From Magicicada septendecula (Eukaryota > Arthropoda > Insecta > Hemiptera > Cicadidae), in the NCBI GenBank assembly GCA_034769895.1, contig CM068371.1, forward strand, positions 398,241,469-398,305,468: a DNA stretch of 64,000 nt, written 5' to 3'. Shown one piece after another: positions 40,285 through 53,268 of this stretch. The stretch's first letter is position 1. Every line of letters begins with the position of its first letter. The notes beneath the pieces are model-generated. The model made no database searches. It saw nothing but the letters and a program-made list of their open reading frames with translations, and was not told where the DNA came from. The translations under genes and the position numbers were made by a program.

Positions 40285-41527
40285 TATACTTCTTTAGGAC
40301 AGTGTTCGTTAGAACACTGCCCATTCAAACGTTGTTAATTGTCAATGGGAGGTACTGATACTTTTTTAGGGAAGTGTTCGTTACAAACTGCCCAGTCAAA
40401 CGTTGTTAATTGTCAGTGGGAGGTACTGATACTTCTTTAGGACAGTGTTCGTTACAACACTGCCCAGTCAAACGTTGTTAATTGTCAATGGGAGGTACTG
40501 ATACTTCTTTAGGACAGTGTTCGTTACAACACTGCCCAGTCAAACGTTGTTAATTGTCAATGGGAGGTACTGATACTTCTTTAGGACAGTGTTCGTTACA
40601 ACACTGCCCAGTCAAACGTTGTTAATTGTCAATGGGGGGGCAATGATACTTCTTTAGGACAGTTTTCGTTACAACACTGCCCAGTCAAACGTTGTTAATT
40701 GTCAATGGGAGGTACTGATACTTCTTTAGGACAGTGTTCGTTACAACACTGCCCAGTCAAACGTTGTTAATTGTCAATGGGAGGTACTGATACTTCTTTA
40801 GGACAGTGTTCGTTACAACACTGCCCAGTCAAACGTTGTTAATTGTCAATGGGGGGGCAATGATACTTCTTTAGGACAGTGTTCGTTACAACACTGCCCA
40901 GTCAAACGTTGTTAATTGTCAATGGGGGGGCAATGATACTTCTTTAGGACAGTGTTCGTTACAACACTGCCCAGTCAAACGTTGTTAATTGTCAATGGGA
41001 GGTACTGATACTTCTTTAGGACAGTGTTCGTTACAACACTGCCCAGTCAAACGTTGTTAATTGTCAATGGGGGGGCAATGATACTTCTTTAGGACAGTGT
41101 TCGTTACAACACTGCCCAGTCAAACGTTGTTAATTGTCAATGGGGGGGGCAATGATACTTCTTTAGGACAGTGTTCGTTACAACACTGCCCAGTCAAACG
41201 TTGTTAATTGTCAATGGGAGGTACTGATACTTCTTTAGGACAGTGTTCGTTACAACACTGCCCAGTCAAACGTTGTTAATTGTCAATGGGGGGGCAATGA
41301 TACTTCTTTAGGACAGTGTTCGTTACAACACTGCCCAGTCAAACGTTGTTAATTGTCAATGGGGGGGCAATGATACTTCTTTAGGACAGTGTTCGTTACA
41401 ACACTGCCCAGTCAAACGTTGTTAATTGTCAATGGGAGGTACTGATACTTCTTTAGGACAGTGTTCGTTACAACACTGCCCAGTCAAACGTTGTTAATTG
41501 TCAATGGCAGGTTCTGATACTTCTTTC
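40285..41527. repeat. 72/73-bp satellite, about 17 units, with A-B-B higher-order pattern
   Basis: Unit: GATACTTCTTTAGGACAGTG... through GTTGTTAATTGTCAATGG. Type A units end GGGAGGTACT (72 bp); type B end with a G-run and CAAT (73 bp; one has an extra G). Order by eye: A A A A B A A B B A B B A B B A A'. The first two and the last are the most diverged, as expected at array edges. Each unit contains a 7-bp hairpin, CAGTGTT/AACACTG. No homology to flanking DNA. Confidence 0.92.
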
Positions 41528-44304
41528 TTATAGTTACCAACAATTTTATTTTGCTTGGATGCCTCAACAAGTTACTACGTGGACTCAGACTTCACAAAAC
41601 AAAAACTAAAAATAAATAATTATAATAATTATTAATACTTGTTTATTATTATTATTATTATTATTACTACTATTATTATTATTTAGTTATTATTATACTC
41701 GATATTTCATCACAATTATATTATTATAAAAAACATTTGCAGCGCACACAATGATGAAATATAATAGAGGCGACAGCAATTATTTGCTTTAGCGATTCCG
41801 TCACAGACGCAAATATAAACGAGTCCACTCGCTGCATCATAAATAATATTAAATTAAATTAATGTCTTAATGCAAAAATAATTTTAAAAACATTTAAATT
41901 AAGAAACATATTTGTAAGTAATATTGAATTACAAAAATTAATAAACAGTTCAAGTTCTTTAATTCAAAAATATTTTGAAATTCATCAGTATTCAGAATTA
42001 AAAGCAACCACGACTTCAAAGAAAAATATATAATCACAGTTGAATATTGTGTTAAAAATAAGTACTTTGTTAATTTTGTGAAGTAAGTTGCATTGAAATA
42101 AAAGTTATTTTGTTCTTTACATACTTAACGATGGTCGTATTACAGCCGAACAGTAAATAAATAAAGACTGTTTTATTTAACTGAAAATTGTATTGAAAGT
42201 ACTGATGCCATTTGGCTGCAAATCAGACCCAGTTTAGTTTTTCTTTTTTTTATGGAAAGAGAGAAGCTAAGAACACAGTGCAGTATAGAGGTAGGTCGTT
42301 TAAACGAAATGGCATAAAATTTGGACTGCGGCAAGAATGTCATTGAAGAACGTCCAAATCTCTGGGAAGGAAGGCCATTACGTTACGCCCAATTGAGACT
42401 GGATAAGATTTATAAGTGGCTAACAATGAGACGTCAGCCAATAATGGTCTGATTGTCAAACGCTTTTTGTTGACATTGTCACAACTTTTAACTGTTTTTA
42501 TGATTTTTATTCGTGTTCTTCAGTATTCAAGTCATGTGAATCGATAAAATCAAAATATTAAAATTACCAATTTTTTTCGTCGTTGTAATTACAGCGCGTC
42601 TGATCATCAGGTGTAATCTCACTCCGTATAGTTTGTCAGAGCATCAATAAAAATAACATTAAGCACAGTTCAATGTAAATGCACGTTCATAACACAAACA
42701 AATTTTTTATAATCATTTTTACTCAATGTACACCTTCTTCTGAGACTGCTATTACCGTGTATTTATCGATACGATAGAACAAAAAGTAAACGTGCAAATG
42801 GACGTGAATCGTTCCACGCACACGCTATGATCGTGATATTGATAAATACATATTAGTGTATTTTTAAATTACGACGACTATTCAAAAATTAACCTCCGAC
42901 TGGCAGGTAAAGAAAAACTAAATACGGAAGAATATTTTGTTACAGTATATACAAAGTTCCTCACACACCTACATTACTAAAAACATTTTGCGTTACAAGT
43001 ATTACAGAAATTGTAATGATGCGTTACAAGTATCTTGTGCAAATTAAAAGCTCTCGGAAATCTGAGAGAAACATATTTTTTTAGATGAGAGGAAAGTCAG
43101 CGTTGAGTGAGTTTTGATAATGTAATGTTAATCGGTATTTCTCAGTAGTCGACCACTGAGCGTCCCTACGCGTGCACATGTCTACGCTCTCTTTCTAAGT
43201 CACGTACTTCTCAGAGACTTCGAGTTTAGTCTAAAGCAGTTTAGCGTACATTATCACATAACCACCAACCACGTAGTGGTGGTGGTGAGATGATGATGAT
43301 GATGACGGTAGAGGCGTCGACGACGACGACGACGAAGATTTATGAGACCTTGTGGTTTAGAGTTGAGTCCCGCGTGGAATTCCGCTTGCTTTTCCTCGAA
43401 GGGACTTCTGTCACACTTTCCGACAGATCCAGCTGTACGTTCCTCAGGCTACATTGTTGTTCACTCTAAGATACCATATAGTTCATACAACACTTTGGGC
43501 TGTTCATTCTAGAACAAACTCAAAGTAAGATCCCAGCAGCGTGGATCTGCCGAAACAATTCACAAAACACTTCGTGAAAAAACGAGCGGAATTCAACTCG
43601 AAACCAGAAAGCATCATATCGCCTCCGCGAAAAATTAAGAATTTTTCCACAAGTATACGAATATTACATAAATATTGTCATATTACCATATAAATAACTC
43701 TCTCTTAACCAAAACAGAAATTAAGATATATATATATATATATAAAATCGACAAGTATAAAATCTTATATCAACCAGCTTTGTTGATATAGGGCAAAATC
43801 TTCAACGATAACAGACCGAGGTCTGAGGATATCGAAGATGAAATATCTGAAAACATTACTTAGCAAAACTCTGAGGAACAGAGTCCGGAACCGACGCGTA
43901 AAGAAAGATCTAGATTCGACAACAACTGTTTATAAAACAAAAAAGAATATAGAACAATGGTATGGGCATCCGGCGCAAATAGAACCATGTAGGAAGACAA
44001 TTTTTCTGAATTGAAATTGCTAGAAGAAGGCCCTGGACTCGAGCAAAATACGATGGTAAGATCTAACAAGTAGTAGAGGAAAATACGTCTCGGAAATAAC
44101 GACAAATGGTGAGAGTCAGAAAGTTATACAGAAGACGGCTAGATGATAAGGTATTATAAGTGAGAACCTAGAAAGAAGAAGAACAAGATATATTTAAAAC
44201 AAAGTAAACATCAATGACCGAGATCCACTTCCTCAACCATAGTATTTTGGCCCAACCGTACTGTAGGATAACTCACATATATTTATGTCTATGTCAACTA
44301 ATGT

Positions 44305-44308
<4 letters not shown>
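41528..44308. other. Unassigned AT-rich region with microsatellites
   Basis: No supported gene. Contains (TTA)n at 41642-41683, short GAT and GAC runs at 43291-43335, a small CCACCA/TGGTGG hairpin at 43262-43288 and (AT)n at 43729-43743. The block 43850-44160 has open frames of at most ~80 codons that I could not relate to any family. Confidence 0.4.

Positions 44309-44341
<33 letters not shown>
44309..44341. repeat. (GT)n microsatellite
   Basis: About 33 bp of GT dinucleotides. Confidence 0.95.
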
Positions 44342-44343
<2 letters not shown>

Positions 44344-44720
44344 ACGTGTTTTGATGGTTAACAACCAGTAGGTGCTATATTTTTTTGCGACACAGTTTAG
44401 AGAGTGATAGCGGTATTTGTGAAGTTTTCTTACTTTTGGGAATTGGATTTGCATACAACCAAACTGTCGGGATCTAGTGGAATTGCACAACCGAGTGAAA
44501 CAAGACGGACTAATTATTTGCGTCACTCTGGACACGCGAAACACACACACACAATACTGTACATCATAAATAATATTTATTCGTTCTTCGCACGGATAAT
44601 GTAGGCACATTCCGGCGTGTCTTAATTTGATATTTATGCTTTCATTACAATGTTCAACTGTAACACGCGACAAGGTAAGACGTAACAACACTGCTTTAAC
44701 ATTGGTTGATGCTCATATTT

Positions 44721-44927
44721 TCCGGGCTGTTTGGTCGTGGTCTAAATTCTTATTAACACGGTTTTATCGTTCGTTATACAAAATACAATAACATCATTCA
44801 ATGAACTTTAAAATATAAGACTCAAGCAACAATAATACCAGACCACACAACGGCCTTCGCGGGACTTGTTACCATCCTCTTCCGTACCACTGAGGAAGGC
44901 CGTCGAGGCGTCTGGTATTATTGTTAG
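44721..44927. repeat. Foldback repeat with hammerhead-like core
   Basis: A 32-33-bp imperfect inverted repeat (44827-44858 with 44895-44927; ACAATAATACCAGAC and GGCCTTC blocks paired) encloses a 36-nt loop. Within the right half, TACCA (44885-44889) and TGGTA (44912-44916) flank CTGAGGA and a GTC, as in hammerhead stem I, but GAAA is degraded. Upstream, GGGCTGTTTGGTCGTGGTCT at 44724-44743 is a diverged form of the phrase at 17.02 and 17.77 kb. Confidence 0.5.
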
Positions 44928-47079
44928 TTGATTGTTAAGTTTTAAAGCTCGTTGACTGTTGTCATTATATTTTACATAATGAATAATAACAATATTATGG
45001 TATTATGGTAAGTTTTTAACAAATTTAGACCACCGCCGAAAATTAACCAATCAGACTTGGGCCGTGTAAGTACACGTTCTTAACTAATTTAACATACTCC
45101 AAATGTTATGACTCTTGCTGAGTTGTTGGTATTGTGTGACATGATTACTCCCAGCTATCGGTAAATACGCTATGAATACTTAAATTCGTTCAGAATTTGT
45201 AGCAATTTATGATCTGGAGACGACGTAAAATAGCATAAACAATACTGTAGATTAGATGACTTCAACGTCACGTAAACAATCATACGACGACACGTGGTCA
45301 TATCGATATATATTTACAACACTCTTTTAGGAGTATAATACGTTTTACTTTTTTCATTTTATTTTTTGCTTATTCTATGGTAAAGCGCCTTACAGCACCC
45401 CTTGTTGGAGATTGCTAGCTCGAGTCACTGAGGATTGATAGAATGAGGGAGAATATTTGGTTTAACAATAGCGGATTCAAGGGGGGCGAAGGAGCTTCGT
45501 ACAGCCTAAAAATTCTCTGAATAAAACAAACCTTCTACGACTAGTTCAATAATGATACTTTTAGTTATTTAAAAATTATAAATCTCTAAAATTGAAAATA
45601 AACAGAGAGTCTCGGCAAATGGAGAGAAGAATTTATTTGAATTTAAAAGACGTAGCCAAGATTTATTTACTGTTAATACGTCTGTACTGATTTATGTATA
45701 TATACAGTGCTTTGTTGTAGGCATGAAATTATAATAGTATCAAGTTAATACTCATTTTGCTGTATCGAGCTTCACGTTTATTAAACACAAGTCAATGCTT
45801 AAATTCGAAGTCAACAAATAAAACCAATTCATGAATACGCATGTGCTGAGCACTTGCGATCGCCATTAGCCCCTCTAAACAATTCTACAAAACGTCTGAA
45901 GAGTTGACATATACAATGAAAACAAAAATAAAAAAGCCAAGCATTCCAAAACTCATCCAATCATTCCGTGGGAGAATATTGGGTAACTTCCATTTCTAGA
46001 TTTTAATCAATGAACAGTCTTCTAGGTTCCCAGTGTCACGAATGCTACAAATTGGACAGATTTAAAAACTGTTATTACCAGGAATTTTGGGAATTTATGA
46101 AGATAAAGTTATGTACGAGCTGAATTGTGTAAGGATGATTTTCCTTGTTTTCCTACTCTTAAAAAGAACTCAAAAGGATTGAAAGCAGAATGTAGATATC
46201 AATATTAGAAAACATTCCCGGATTATGCAGAACATCCCAACTCGCATCAAATTACCTAACACCAGATTTTTTTCTCAACTCTTACGTACACTACCACTAG
46301 CAACAGTCAGTGTGCTAAGTCGACTTAACTCATTTAAGATTTACGGTGATTGAAGACCGATTAAACAGCAACTTTCATCGGTACAACCTCTTGTGTGTCA
46401 GACGATGAAGAAATCTTGCGAGGAGACACGAACAAAAAGTTAAACTAAACTCGGTTGGGTTTCGGTTTTCTAAACTCGGTATTTTGGAAGTTTTGTAATC
46501 TGTGTTTTTTTTTTTTTTTTACAAGTCTACATGTTAAAATCTACATCTACATGACGTGTCTATATTTTGTATTTACTTTCATACCGTTTTACAGACTATT
46601 CCTAACGTATACGTGCAATGTTAGTAATATAATTTTTCATTCAATATTCTATTTCAACCAAAAAAATTCAGTTAAATTTATCAACATTATGCGTAAATTA
46701 TGTGTATTAATAAAAATCAGTCAAATTATTACATTTTCTCCCAGTTCCAATTTTTCAACAGAACACAGAAATATTTGAAGGGTTTTTCATTCAAAATGAA
46801 ATTTCGTAACATTTGTTTTAAAAATACAGATAAATAATTTCTGTATCACATGAGTGGATACTACAAAGACCTTCAAGATGTTTCCTCTCCTCCTGAGACA
46901 ATGTCTGGAGCCGCCTTTGGATGTTAATAAAAGCAAAAATTAATCAAAAATAGTACTATTAATAATTAAAACATAAAAAATTAAGAGCCAGATGTTTTTA
47001 AAATCTTGAAATTCTTTTCCCTACGCATATTAAAAAGCCGACTAGAATCTACTTTATACGCAAGTAATAACGACGCCTT
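44928..47079. other. Unassigned spacer
   Basis: No supported gene. A GCGGATTCAAGGGGGGCGAAG phrase near 45473 resembles hAT-type transposon ends but has no partner nearby. Confidence 0.3.
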
Positions 47080-47440
47080 TGTTCGATGTCGCTATTAAAA
47101 AACATATTTCACTTTAGCAAATCTTGGCTACAGGCTCAACCCTGCATCAGAAAAGAAATAATCGATAATTGCCAACAATTTTTAATGCGCCAGTGCATTA
47201 GTTTAAACGAGTTGGTCTTTTAATGCCTAATAAAAACAAGAAGATAATCAAAAAGCGTAATGCGTTGCTATAAAAGCGCCTCATGTTTACTTAAAGAGCG
47301 ATGTTTACGAGTATTAAGTTAAAAGACAAGGCGAGACCAACGATAGTAATAAAATTACGACGCAATTTAGTGAGCGGCGTCTTGCAGGTCGACCGGCGGC
47401 GGTGATCCGACGACAATCGATATATAAGCGATTATTAAGC
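47080..47440. other. Low-repeat block rich in TAAT-type motifs
   Basis: The sequence contains several homeodomain-like cores (TAATCGATAATTG, TTTAATGCG, CATTAG, TTTAATGCC) and a TATAAAAGCGCC stretch. It resembles none of the repeats here. A regulatory element is possible; there is no direct evidence. Confidence 0.2.
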
Positions 47441-48129
47441 CAACCGCCAGGCGTCGAGGGTTCGTTCCTTCATATTAATAATGTCAATACCGCGCGGCCT
47501 TTCCCGCACACACAATATCTATCCGTCTGTGTCGAACCTAGTAACCTAAATCTGTCCCAGTTTATTATTTACACAGCTGCTACAGTAACATACAGTATTG
47601 TACAAATTTAGACTTTCCAACGCAACTGTTAGGCCGCATTTGTTTGTGCGTGATCTCCGAGTTTCCCCAAAAATGCATTGGGCAAATACGTATTAATTTT
47701 TGACATGATAATGTCTTATGGCTGGGGGTCATTTGAAAATTTCTGTAACGCATCACGCTGCATGACGTCATCATTTACCAGCCGGGAATCGTTAACTAAA
47801 ACCGCGACTGCTAACGTGCTAACGTCCGTCGCAGATTAAAGACCTAACAAGCAAACAACACTGCATAGCTGTAGATAGGTATGTAACCAATCAGTCAGTC
47901 AGTAACCATAATAATGCTGCGTTTAGCTGGCGGCTGAAAGACATTATCATGCTCTTAAGCTTTTACCATTTGGTAAACGGTACTTTACATTTTTACTAAT
48001 AAAACTGTTTTGGTTTGTTTATGTATATTTTTACAAACTATAACTTTTACATTCGACATCATTGAAAAATCCAGTCCATACAAGTTCTGTTTGCTGTAGG
48101 ATCGTAGTAACAGTAGGACAGTAGTAGAT

Positions 48130-48790
48130 CATCATCATCAACCTCAAGGATTAGGCTCATCTTTAACTTGTTCCGGGACCCACTTCGCTCTCGGCCGTCC
48201 CACACCTCTCTTCCCCACCGCTCTATATTGTATTGCTAGCACTGGAATCCTGTCATCCGCCATTTTTCCCAAATGTTCATACCACCTTCTTTTGTTGCTC
48301 CTTAGCTGTTCCAACAATGGGTCGACCCCCCTCCCACCAGTTACGTCCTTGTATCCACATTCTTCTTTCTATCGAGAATGGTACAACTCAGAGTACTCCT
48401 CATAAACTTCATCTCCGATGCCTGAATATTTGCTTTGTCTCTTTCTCAAAACAGACTGTTTAACTCTGGCTTCATCTCCATACATCAAAACAGTGTTACA
48501 AAAACCGTATCCTTGTTTTCTTCTTTGTCTTAATTTTAAGGTATCTGTGATTTTTTCAACAGATACTCCTAAATTTGTTTAATTTTTCATCCAGATATTT
48601 AATTTTTCTGTGCCATATGTAACGTAACATCCTAAGCAATTGAAATGCTGGACTTGTTCCATAATCTGTCCATAACTACAGTATCTTAGTTCTTACCGTT
48701 TGCTTCCCTCTGAATGCTATTGTTTTAGTCTTGTCCGATGATATTTGAAAGCCATATTCTAAAATAGTAGACATAAGGGGGTATGGGTGT
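48130..48790 (-). pseudogene. LINE reverse transcriptase C-terminal relic, minus strand
   Basis: Minus-strand frames give EYGFQISSDKTKTIAFRGKR (from 48775 down), a HFNCLGCYVTYGTEK block, LMYGDEAR, then KWxEHLGKMADDRIPVLAIQYR and RGVGRPRAKW near 48190. The order KTKxxAFxGK...YLG...YGxExW...RIPxxALxYxPxGxRxxGRPRxxW is that of a widespread insect LINE group. Frameshifts and stops throughout. Confidence 0.8.
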
Positions 48791-49329
48791 CAAACGGTCA
48801 AGCTCGTGTAATGTAAATTATTGAGACAATACAATTTAAAGGTGGTCTGCTCGCAAGAATGGTGACAAAATTATTTTTCACCAACGTTATTTTTCTTTTT
48901 GATACACAAGCTGATGTGCGAAAGATGATACAGGTCTACATTTGTTTATCATTGTTTGTACAGTTGTTCACTTGTTTATACATTTGACAAAGGATTGCTT
49001 ATTTTTCAGGCTTTGGACCTTACTTGTTTCCCAACTGCGTTCTCAGTTCATCTCGAAGACATGAATATGCAAGGATTATAGTAAGTACTTATACAATTTA
49101 CGAAGTCTTATACGACAATGACTATGACATAGGATCCTAAATTATGTATTTTCAGACGATCTTTAGAGCATTTAATTGTATTTTTAGGAACAAATTACGC
49201 CAAGAAACAAAACTAAAATATTACCAAGATATGGCGTCTCTGTAGTGTCCTATGCGTGTGAATTGTTGGCAGGTAAAAAACAAGAAAGTAGAGACTCGAC
49301 ATTGCATTAAACCCGACCATATAGCGAAT

Positions 49330-50235
49330 AAAGATGTAAGAGCACATTTTAAATTGACTGATAGATTAAAGAACCCTAAACATCAGTGGAATGTCAAATT
49401 TAAGACTGAATGTTGAAATCCGAACCTATACGATACAGATCTGTGGGCAGCCCAGGAGTGTGAGTATCTAAAATTCGAAAAAACTCGTGTGGAGTATCAA
49501 CTTTTTCTAGAAAGAGAATTCTAATTAAAATCTGAATAATGTTTAGTTTTGTTAATTTCAAAATTTTGGATGCCAGGTCGAATAAGTAGATCATAATTTT
49601 GACTAAATCAAACAAATCCATGTGGAGTATCAACTTAAAGAGAATTTTAACGAAATCTGTACGTAGTTTTCAATTTTGAAAATTTCAAAATTTTAGGATA
49701 CCAGAAACAAAAAGCAGTTTAAAAATTTATAGAGATCCATACCACACATCAGGGCAAAGGGAATTTTAATCCAAATCTAAATGTAATGTTTACTCGGAAA
49801 ATTTTGTTTACTTTAGAATTAACACAGCCAAAGATGGAAGTCAAAATTTCAAGAAAATTGTGAAGAATATGAATGCATCACGTTACGAGGAAAACACAAA
49901 CGCCGCATCTTTAACAATATTAATATCTCTCAACGACCATTGCAAACTTTGGCTCGCCTTCAAAATTCTGAAGAATATGTGTGCGTCACGTTACGAGGAA
50001 AACACAAACGCCGCATCTTTAACAATATTAATGTCTCTCAACGGCCATTGCAAACTTTGGCTCGCCTTCAAAATTGTGAAGAATATGTGTGCATCACGTT
50101 ACGAGGAAAACACAAACGCCGCATCTTTAACAATATTAATGTCTCTCAACGGCCATTGCAAAGTTGGCTCGCCTTCAAAACGTTTGTAACCCATATTTGC
50201 AAAAAACTTTTTAACTGAGAGTTATCAGTTATGTA
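49330..50235. repeat. Degenerate repeat with three 108-bp tandem units
   Basis: Diverged units of the family at 13.9-14.36 kb (AAATCCATGTGGAGTATCAA and GAGAATTTTAA phrases) lead into three near-identical 108-bp units at about 49862-49969, 49970-50077 and 50078-50185. Because 108 is divisible by three, a long reading frame (49860-50189) runs through all three, each unit giving the same 36 residues. No known protein matches; the frame is probably a by-product. Confidence 0.75.
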
Positions 50236-51334
50236 CGTTTGTGAAGAGTATTAGATATAGGCGTATAGATGACTATGGTGACTTACATAAACTTAAAGCT
50301 GATACTACATTATTTTTCACTTAGGCATTATGGTTTTAAATGTAAGCAAGAAATCATTTCAGTAGTTTACAGTTTTTAGAGTTTATTGTATGATTGCTCG
50401 AACTGGTGATATGTGATGAAAACCAACACTGAAACATCATCATCACTTGTCTCCATTTGTTTCAAGACAACAATGTAAAGATTGAAAAACGCAAAGGAAA
50501 AGGAAAAATGGAAAGGAAGATTCAATACTTGAACCAGAAAAAATTTAGTAAATTATATTAGCATGCATTTTTAATAGAATTGACTGCGCTTTACAATTAA
50601 TTGTTATATAATTTGAAAAATAGAAGAAGAATAGAAGTTTTTGGATTGTTTTCTGATAACTGATAAACTGAATGATCTTAAAGTTTATACTATAATAAAT
50701 GAATTATAGTATGAAAGAAAAGTAGTGAGCCAGTTCTGCAACTCAGACAGCTTAATTCGTAAGTTATAGGCTACGTTCTGACGTACGACTATACAACATC
50801 GGTTTAGTTTACTCCATATAGTGAAGGTCTCGATCAGACAGGTAAGTATCGTTTCGTGATCACAAACAATCGATTACCGGTCAAGGTTGCTTCAGCCCGA
50901 ACCCACGACTTCGCTTTACTGAATGAAACCGTCGGTTCTACATTTTTATTGTTACGTTACTCAGCCTTAACTACATACACAACAGTGAATGTTGTTGTTT
51001 TTGTGCTTACGTCACATTGTCAATGCCGTCTCGATAGTAACTAACTTCGTGCAAAGACAGCGACGCGACTTGTGTAATGGAAAAATACAATCCACGTCGG
51101 TTTATATTGCCACGACGGTAATGGAAAAATACACACGTTCAGTGCTAAAAGCGCCCCGAACAACTGTCACGCGGTTACTTACCTAATGGAAATATATGCA
51201 CGCACTTGGACTACCTGCCGGTTCTCGCTATTCGTTACAATATTATCAACTTCCATAACGAACAGCTATGGTTTGTTCTTAAACAAAACGTAAAACAGAA
51301 ATACATCCATAGAGCAGAAACTTATAACAACGCG
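50236..51334. other. Unassigned spacer
   Basis: No supported gene; TAATGGAAAAATACA occurs twice near 51075 and 51119. Confidence 0.3.
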
Positions 51335-51516
51335 CTTCTTCTTCTTCTTCTTCTTCTTCTTCTTCTTCTTCTTCTTCTTCTTCTTCTTCTTCTTCTTCTT
51401 CTCCTGCTTCTGCTTCTTCTTCTTCTCCTTCTTCTTCTCCTCCTCCTCCTCCTCCTCCTCCTACTCCTCCTTCTTCTTTTCTTCTTCTTCTTCTTCTTCT
51501 TCTTCTTCTTCTTCTT

Positions 51517-51546
<30 letters not shown>
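51335..51546. repeat. Long (CTT)n polypyrimidine tract
   Basis: About 210 bp of CTT repeats with CTG/CTC interruptions and a central CTC block, all pyrimidine on the plus strand apart from a few bases. Able to form triplex DNA in principle. Poly-Leu, poly-Phe and poly-Glu frames here are artefacts. Confidence 0.95.
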
Positions 51547-51547
<1 letters not shown>

Positions 51548-52559
51548 GCGTTTTCCGTTGGGGCGGGACGGTGTTAGCTTTCCGAATCACTGAATGCCAG
51601 TTATGTAGTACTGTACATCCCGTCTTCTGTGCTCAGAAACAGGTGAAATTAAAAAAATATACTATTTAGCTTCCTGAGCTGCAAAACTCGCTCACTGTTT
51701 GAACGAAATACATTCGTTATCAGATAACATGGCAATCCGTTGTTAATATGTCTGTCTGTCTTCGCTGTTTTCGTCGCTGCGATAAAAACGTTAATACAAT
51801 ACAGCATTCTTTAAATGTGATGCGTTTGTTATTACTGCCTCGGCCAAAAGGATGGAAATCGGAAAGCTTTGATGTAACAAAAGTGAAGCCCTACCCGACA
51901 CTGCCTCTGTATACTAATCAGATTGCACCGTTAGTAAGATGAGATTAACGTTTTGATTCCACAAGTTCGCGCGAGGTTGCCGCATTTAGTATTCGTCGAC
52001 CGCAGCTTTCAATGGAATCGACCCGTCGTGTCGTCGTCATTCTGTTGGCGGTGTAGCCGTTATTGAATTATGTGCAGAAACGTGTCAACAAAGCGACTAC
52101 ACTGATGAGAGGCGAAAAGTTAATTACGACTGATAACAGTTGCTTTGATACCGACGGGTTTAATTAAAAGTTTAAATGAGGGGGCTATACAGTATGTGCT
52201 TACAAAGTAAACCGGCGACGTTTGTTTTGATGACAAAGTTATCCTGAGTCATGCCCAAACAGACAGACAGACAAATGCCAAACGGTCAAGTTAAAACTTG
52301 TAACTCGTTTCACTCGTACAACAAAATGTGTGAACTAATAAAATAATTTTAAAAGCTTTTTTTTAATAAATTTAAATTTGCGTTATTAATCGGATAGATC
52401 AACCCGAATAAAATGAAAACGACGCAAAATCAAGATTATTCTACGGTTAATACGATGCCTTATATACCTTAGGGTGGGATCGTAACTTAACTAGAGAGAA
52501 TTGGTCAGGTGATTGTGGAATCGGTACTTACCTTTAGAAATGAGGCCAAGTTCTACAAT
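51547..52559. other. Unassigned spacer
   Basis: No supported gene. Short (CAGA)n at 52260-52274. Confidence 0.35.
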
Positions 52560-52880
52560 CTCTAGACTAGAACAAAGGTGCAAGAAAGAAGAAAGAACCA
52601 TTGTGGATGCAAAAGACTCTGTAGTAGGATGAGTCGTAGGTTTGGACATTTGTTAAGGATACCACACCACACCACACATGGTTTGAAAAGATGTTTCACT
52701 GCAAGCGTCCAGGACGTAGAATGAGGGAACGTCTACGGCGGTCTTGGAGTGAGGAAATCGAGCTCCATCACGAGTTCTATGGAGAGTCAGAACCTGGAAA
52801 GGAACAGGTAGAGAAGAACCTCTTTGTTTTTGGTGCAGAGGTTTATAAAAGACGGGCAGACGTACGTTTATGAGGTGTCT
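52560..52880 (+). pseudogene. LINE 3'-end relic
   Basis: Frames read MSRRFGHLLRIP and then MFHCKRPGRRMRERLRRSW, SEEIELHHEFYGE. The FGHxxRM...GRxRxRWxxEI arrangement is that of a LINE C-terminal tail. Degraded, no RT. Confidence 0.5.
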
Positions 52881-53199
52881 TCAGATATAAGTATTTATAT
52901 GTTAAACGCCATTACACACACACATACACATCTTTTATTTTCAAGTAACTCTTTTTATTTTAATTTCTTCCAGTATTTCTCTGCAGTATTATTGAAGAGT
53001 AGATTACTTCTGCAAGTTTATTTTAATTCTTATCAGTATATATAAAAACCTGATACATGTTTCACACAAAAGTATGTACCATCAGAGGATTCAATGTGAT
53101 TTAACAAATTTTCACATTCATTAATTAAATTTGTCACATTAATAAAATATTCGTTAATTCACATCTATTCGTTAATTCGCAAAAGTAATCTCTTCTTAA

Positions 53200-53201
<2 letters not shown>

Positions 53202-53262
<61 letters not shown>
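53202..53262. repeat. Compound (GT)n(GA)n microsatellite
   Basis: GT run followed directly by GA run, about 61 bp. Confidence 0.95.

Positions 53263-53268
<6 letters not shown>

Noticed and set aside
40285..41527. Repeat array considered as a CRISPR
   Set aside because: Units are contiguous without unique spacers, and the context is eukaryotic.
43850..44200. Possible LINE fragment in GA-rich sequence
   Set aside because: No ordered RT motifs in any frame; too little to support.
51206..51590. Long poly-Leu/Phe and poly-Glu/Arg frames
   Set aside because: Translation of the CTT/AAG simple repeat.
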